Part shown: positions 5,425 through 8,408 of the stretch, one piece after another | Numbering within the stretch: the first letter of the stretch is position 1 | Layout of the letters: each line of letters begins with the position of its first letter | Assembly (NCBI GenBank): GCA_903922535.1 | Contig: CAIXUF010000333.1 | Span: 1-8,408 of the forward strand | DNA from: Candidatus Hydrogenedentota bacterium | GTDB taxonomy: Bacteria > Hydrogenedentota > Hydrogenedentia > Hydrogenedentiales > CAITNO01 | Length of the DNA: 8,408 bases | Reading direction: 5' to 3' | Notes under the pieces: generated by a model | Databases searched by the model: none | The model's input: the letters and a program-made list of their open reading frames with translations, nothing else | What the model was told of the DNA's origin: nothing | Translations under genes and position numbers: made by a program

Positions 5425-5778
5425 CTGTTTCCGGCGTTTTCGGACAGTACCGTAAAGCCCTGTTCGGGAGCCTGTTGACATGGTCAAACGGCGGGCGCAT
5501 GTCTGCGCTGCCGCGTCGCATCGTGCGGCCACAGAAAACTTCTACTGCGCGGGCTCGGGTGCCTGACGGCACCTGTATCAAGGCGTTCCAGCAGGACGAG
5601 GCGGAGCATAAGGCCAAGAGTCCCATCGGGCGGCTCTGCTCTGACAAGCAAGACGTCGATGCGGTAATCCGATCTCCGTTCCATGGCTTATGAAGTCACG
5701 GAAAAGCGTCTCGGCGGTTTCTTGCTTTGCATTCATGCGGCCTGTTGAAATAGACGCAATTTCAGGAACTCCCGGCAC
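5425..5778. other. 354-bp gap with no recognisable gene
   Basis: I see no supported gene here. A 52-codon open frame on the minus strand (5736 to 5578) has no good ribosome-binding site and a biased C-terminal half, so I do not call it. There is an imperfect stem just after the hydrolase stop (CTGT..CCG with CGGACAG, around 5428-5451), a perfect six-base-pair hairpin GGTGCC-TGAC-GGCACC (5558-5573) without a T tract, and an inverted repeat TGAAAT-N7-ATTTCA (5746-5764) just before the glycosidase gene. Confidence 0.6.
5746..5764 (+). promoter_or_regulatory. Inverted repeat upstream of the glycosidase gene, possible operator or leader hairpin
   Basis: TGAAAT and ATTTCA are perfect inverse complements separated by seven bases. 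The right arm ends at the first base of AGGA (5764-5767), the only Shine-Dalgarno-like sequence before the ATG at 5779, which is 11 bases further on. It could be an operator half-site pair or a small leader hairpin touching the ribosome-binding site. A six-base repeat in one copy may also be chance. Confidence 0.25.
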
Positions 5779-7404
5779 ATGAAACAACTCTGCCGCCCGG
5801 TCATGTTTTTTTTCTTCCTCTCGTTGCTCGCAGTCCCGGCTGGCGCCGACATGACGGTGACGGCACTCGACGCCAGTTCGCGCGTGCTGAAACCGGGCGA
5901 CGCCGCCGAACTCCAGTTTCGTCTGTACAACGCGACCTCGACGTCGCTGGAAGGGGTGCTGTCCATAGAATTGACGGATTTCGAGGGGCACGTCGCAGCC
6001 ACCGCATCAAAACCTGTATCGGTGCTGGCCGGCGATGACCGGCTTGTGACACTGTTTCCCGCCGTGCCGGGCGTGGGCTATTTCAGCGTTGATGTCACCG
6101 TGAGGAATGGCGACGCGGTGGTGTTCGACAAGGACCGGGTATGGTCTGTCGCCGTGCTGGCAGGCGCCGCCGAGGCTCCCAAAGACTCGCCTTTCGGCAC
6201 CTACACCATCGGCAACACGGTCATGCTGGCCGACATTGTGCCCAAGGGCTTCTATGCAGACATGGCGCGTATGGGCGCGCGCTGGGGCACGGTGGACACC
6301 TGGTGGTCGCGCATCGAACCCACCGAGGGTGCCTGCGACTGGGACTTCTACGGGCAGTGGTTCGGGAAAGCGTTGGCGGCGGACATCGTTCCTATCCCGC
6401 ATTTGTTTGGCACGCCCAAGTGGGCCTCGTCCCAGCCGGACAAGGAGAATTACTGGGCCTATCCACCCCGTGACTGGGCCGTCTGGGAGCGCTTCGTGGA
6501 AGATTTTGTGAAGCGCAACCAGGGCTGGCTGGTCTATCTGCGCATCTGGAACGAGCCGAACTGCGGCTACTGGCAGGGCAGCCGCGCCGACTATGCGCAG
6601 TTGGTCATTCACGCCTCGCAGGCCGCCAAACGCGTCAAGCCGGACCTCAAGATCATCATTGAGGCGGCGGCCAATACATGGCTGGACGTCATCCCCTTCT
6701 TCAACGAAGTGGATGCGGCGGGAGCGACGCCCTCCTGGGACATCCTTGCCATCCACAACTACTGGCTCAACAACAAAGACTTTCCGGAACGGACCAATTA
6801 CCTCAAGGTCTACCGCGACGTGATTGACTGGCGCAACGCGCACAAGCCCGGCGCGGAAGTGTGGGACACCGAGTTTGCCTGCATGGCCGACAACTGGGGC
6901 ACCGAATGGCTCGGCGTCGGCGAGACGAAACAGGCGCAATGGCTCGCGCGCGCCCATGTGCTGGGCTTCTCGCTGGGACTGAAGAAGATGTTCTGGTTCC
7001 CCGGCTATTCCTGGCCCGACCCGACCACGCCCCCGCTCTACAACCCCGCCGGGCTGCTGCGGCCCGACCTGTCGCCGCGCCCGGCCTTCATCGCCTACCA
7101 CACCGTCGCCGCCGCGCTGGGCCGCGCCCAATACAAGAGCGCGCTGTCCCTGGGGCCGGATCAATACGGCATTGTCTTTAAGACCCCTGATGGCTTCACG
7201 ACCGCGCTGTGGAGCGTTGACACCGCGCACGGCGGCCCTGTTGCCCTAAACGTCGGAAAGGGCGCCACGGTCACCCGGACCGCCCTCATGGGTGAACAGG
7301 AAGCCTTGACTGCTGGGGCGGATACGGGAACAGTGACCGTTTCTGTTGGCGAGAGCATGATGCTGCTGTCCTCAGACACCCTGCCAACCGTCCTGCCACG
7401 GTGA
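5779..7404 (+). CDS. Secreted glycoside-hydrolase-like protein, clan GH-A (GH39/GH5-like) barrel
   Basis: A 541-residue protein with a Sec signal peptide (hydrophobic core residues 8-20, likely cut after AGA at 23). Residues 24-130 look like a beta-sandwich (alternating strands, LKPGDAAELQFRLYNA). From about 138 to 440 runs a TIM-barrel-like domain: MGARWGTVDTWWSRIEP (165-181), PIPHLFGTPKWA (205-216), RIWNEPNCGYW with the probable acid/base Glu259 (255-265), LAIHNYW with His326 (323-329), and EVWDTEFACM with the probable nucleophile Glu365 (360-369). Asn-Glu-Pro at strand 4 and a Glu at strand 7, about 106 residues apart, is the clan GH-A arrangement. The ending (about 445-541) is beta-rich and resembles the small C-terminal sandwich of GH39 enzymes. 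Substrate is unknown. Aromatic residues crowd the putative sugar cleft. The ribosome-binding site is weak (AGGA, 11 bases away). The protein is probably periplasmic or secreted. Confidence 0.82.
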   Translation: MKQLCRPVMFFFFLSLLAVPAGADMTVTALDASSRVLKPGDAAELQFRLYNATSTSLEGVLSIELTDFEGHVAATASKPVSVLAGDDRLVTLFPAVPGVGYFSVDVTVRNGDAVVFDKDRVWSVAVLAGAAEAPKDSPFGTYTIGNTVMLADIVPKGFYADMARMGARWGTVDTWWSRIEPTEGACDWDFYGQWFGKALAADIVPIPHLFGTPKWASSQPDKENYWAYPPRDWAVWERFVEDFVKRNQGWLVYLRIWNEPNCGYWQGSRADYAQLVIHASQAAKRVKPDLKIIIEAAANTWLDVIPFFNEVDAAGATPSWDILAIHNYWLNNKDFPERTNYLKVYRDVIDWRNAHKPGAEVWDTEFACMADNWGTEWLGVGETKQAQWLARAHVLGFSLGLKKMFWFPGYSWPDPTTPPLYNPAGLLRPDLSPRPAFIAYHTVAAALGRAQYKSALSLGPDQYGIVFKTPDGFTTALWSVDTAHGGPVALNVGKGATVTRTALMGEQEALTAGADTGTVTVSVGESMMLLSSDTLPTVLPR

Positions 7405-7437
7405 CCTGCCAGGCACACGGCACGAAACCCCCATCCA

Positions 7438-7446
7438 TGGCATAAT
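7438..7446 (+). promoter_or_regulatory. Possible extended -10 promoter for the lipoprotein gene
   Basis: TGGCATAAT reads as TGN followed by a five-of-six match to TATAAT, an extended -10 form that can work without a strong -35. No convincing -35 is seen 17 bases upstream. It would place transcription start near 7453, about 44 bases before the start codon. It lies in the 92-bp gap after the glycosidase stop, so the lipoprotein gene may have its own promoter. Weakly supported. Confidence 0.3.
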
Positions 7447-7496
7447 TAGGACGGATGCAGAAGAATGTCCCCGCCTTCCACCATTGGAGTCATGCC

Positions 7497-8408
7497 ATGT
7501 TTCCCCGGTTCGCATTGTCTATGGGTTGTTTTTTGCTGTTCGCCGCCGTCGCCCTCACCGGCTGCGACAATTCTCCCATCACGGTGCTGTCCTCCAGCCC
7601 CGCCGACGGCGCGACGGCGGTTTCCCTGTCGGCGCAGATTGCGGTCCAATTCAGCCGCGCCTGCAATCAGGACAGTCTTGAGGTGGGAATCGGCCCGGAC
7701 ACCGCCGTGGAAAGCGCCTGGGCCTCTGACAGCCAGACGGTCTTCCTGACACCCACCGTCCCGCTGAGCCCCGGCACGGCGTACGCCGTCACGGTTCAGG
7801 CCGTCAGCGGCACCACCGGCGGAAGTCTTGTGGCACCCTGCGTGTTCAGCTTCACCACCGCATCAGCCACCACGACCCATCCCGAACTGAGCCTGGTGGA
7901 AGTGCCCGATGCGCTTTCGCCGACCAACCCTGTATATGCCCTGCCCTCGGCGGCGGTGCCGGGCCCCGGCGACATCGTCACAGACACGGATTTTGGCACC
8001 TCCCAGCGGCGCATCACGGCCACTCTGGGCATGCGCCACGAATACGCCAAGTTCGACCCGTTCAACGCGGACCAGTCGCTCATGCTCCAAATGTACATCC
8101 TCGACGGTTCATGGCGCGTGTACCGGACCGCATCGGCGCCCTATGACACGGCGGCGCAGTTGGTGGCCATGGTGGACCTGGAGGAGCCGCGCTGGGACCC
8201 CGCCGATCCCAACATGCTCTGGGGGTCACGCGACTTTCAGATCCAGAAGCTCGACGTGCGCCAGCCGAACGTGCCCGAAGTGGTCAAGGATTTCGCGCTC
8301 GATGCCACCATCAAGCCCATTCTCGACGCCAACCCCGATCTGTACCACATCACCATGTACAACGAGGGCGAGACCTCCACGGACAAACGCTATTGGGCGC
8401 TGGCCATC
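7497..8408 (+). CDS. Lipoprotein with Big_5-type Ig-like domain, possibly followed by a beta-propeller (3' end outside window)
   Basis: The frame is open for 304 codons from the ATG at 7497 to the window edge, so the gene is incomplete. GGAG lies seven bases before this ATG; another ATG at 7492 is out of frame. Residues 1-23 are a lipoprotein signal ending in the lipobox LTGC with lipidated Cys23; Asp24 follows, the residue that in E. coli keeps lipoproteins in the inner membrane. Residues 30-121 form a bacterial Ig-like domain of the Big_5 type: SSSPADGATAVSLSAQIAVQ near the start, FLTPTVPLSPGTAYAVTV in the middle, and CVFSFTTA at the end. Cys56 and Cys115 lie within it and could pair. Residues 122-165 look like a Pro and Thr-rich linker. 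From about 170 on, pieces such as VDLEEPRWDPADPNMLW (226-242) and FQIQKLDVRQ (247-256) resemble the first blade of WD40-like or TolB-like propellers, an inference. Likely a surface binding protein; exact role unknown. Confidence 0.82.
   Translation, partial: MFPRFALSMGCFLLFAAVALTGCDNSPITVLSSSPADGATAVSLSAQIAVQFSRACNQDSLEVGIGPDTAVESAWASDSQTVFLTPTVPLSPGTAYAVTVQAVSGTTGGSLVAPCVFSFTTASATTTHPELSLVEVPDALSPTNPVYALPSAAVPGPGDIVTDTDFGTSQRRITATLGMRHEYAKFDPFNADQSLMLQMYILDGSWRVYRTASAPYDTAAQLVAMVDLEEPRWDPADPNMLWGSRDFQIQKLDVRQPNVPEVVKDFALDATIKPILDANPDLYHITMYNEGETSTDKRYWALAI

Noticed and set aside
5475..5503. TTGACA at 5475-5480 as a -35 element
   Set aside because: The expected -10 position (5498-5503) reads CATGTC, a poor match, and the hexamer is part of a small TTGAC-ATG-GTCAA palindrome.
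4417..5532. 371-codon open frame on the - strand opposite the alpha/beta hydrolase
   Set aside because: The + strand gene has a full catalytic triad and a strong ribosome-binding site; this is its shadow.
5578..5736. 52-codon minus-strand frame starting MNAKQETAETLFRDF
   Set aside because: The first half looks protein-like, but there is no good ribosome-binding site, the second half is biased, and no family is recognised.
6007..7230. 407-codon open frame on the - strand opposite the glycosidase
   Set aside because: Antisense shadow of a gene with signal peptide and catalytic motifs; no recognisable domain of its own.
1..8408. tRNA or rRNA genes
   Set aside because: No tRNA-like cloverleaf ending or conserved rRNA segment was recognised on either strand by eye.

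Overview
The window is GC-rich and gene-dense, with Shine-Dalgarno-led genes. It carries a Tat-exported gamma-glutamyltransferase-family enzyme, a secreted clan GH-A-like glycosidase, a large lipoprotein with an Ig-like domain, and REP-like and palindromic intergenic repeats. This suits a free-living Gram-negative-type bacterium with many secreted enzymes. A Hydrogenedentota, Planctomycetota or Verrucomicrobiota-like lineage is my guess from style; there is no rRNA or marker gene to fix it.

Layout. Bases 1-159 hold the end of a DUF2177-type membrane protein on the + strand. Bases 160-204 hold a stranded copy of the last 14 codons and stop of a gamma-glutamyltransferase gene. Bases 206-995 (- strand) hold three small genes in the order antitoxin-like protein, DUF4160, DUF2442. 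This looks like a toxin-antitoxin-type cassette. Bases 996-1532 are gene-free and hold a REP-like hairpin and a large interrupted palindrome of about 276 bp. Bases 1533-3269 (- strand) encode the intact Tat-secreted gamma-glutamyltransferase-family enzyme. Divergent from it, on the + strand, come a cysteine synthase (3457-4344), a membrane-anchored alpha/beta hydrolase (4420-5424), a 354-bp gap, a secreted glycoside-hydrolase-like protein (5779-7404), and an open-ended lipoprotein (7497 to the window edge).

The most unusual feature is the relation between 160-204 and 1533-1577. They are 45-bp direct repeats (40/45 identical) of the GGT-gene 3' end, and they enclose a 1.3-kb block holding the three-gene cassette and the palindromic repeats. 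This is the geometry expected if a small element had integrated into the 3' end of a protein-coding gene and rebuilt that end. A decayed tandem GGT paralogue is the main alternative.

How the genes work together. The gamma-glutamyltransferase-like enzyme and the cysteine synthase both touch thiol and amino-acid metabolism and share a divergent intergenic region, but nothing proves a functional link. The hydrolase, glycosidase and lipoprotein are all predicted to be membrane-anchored or exported, and could act together at the cell surface on polymers or their breakdown products. They are separated by gaps and probably do not all share one transcript.
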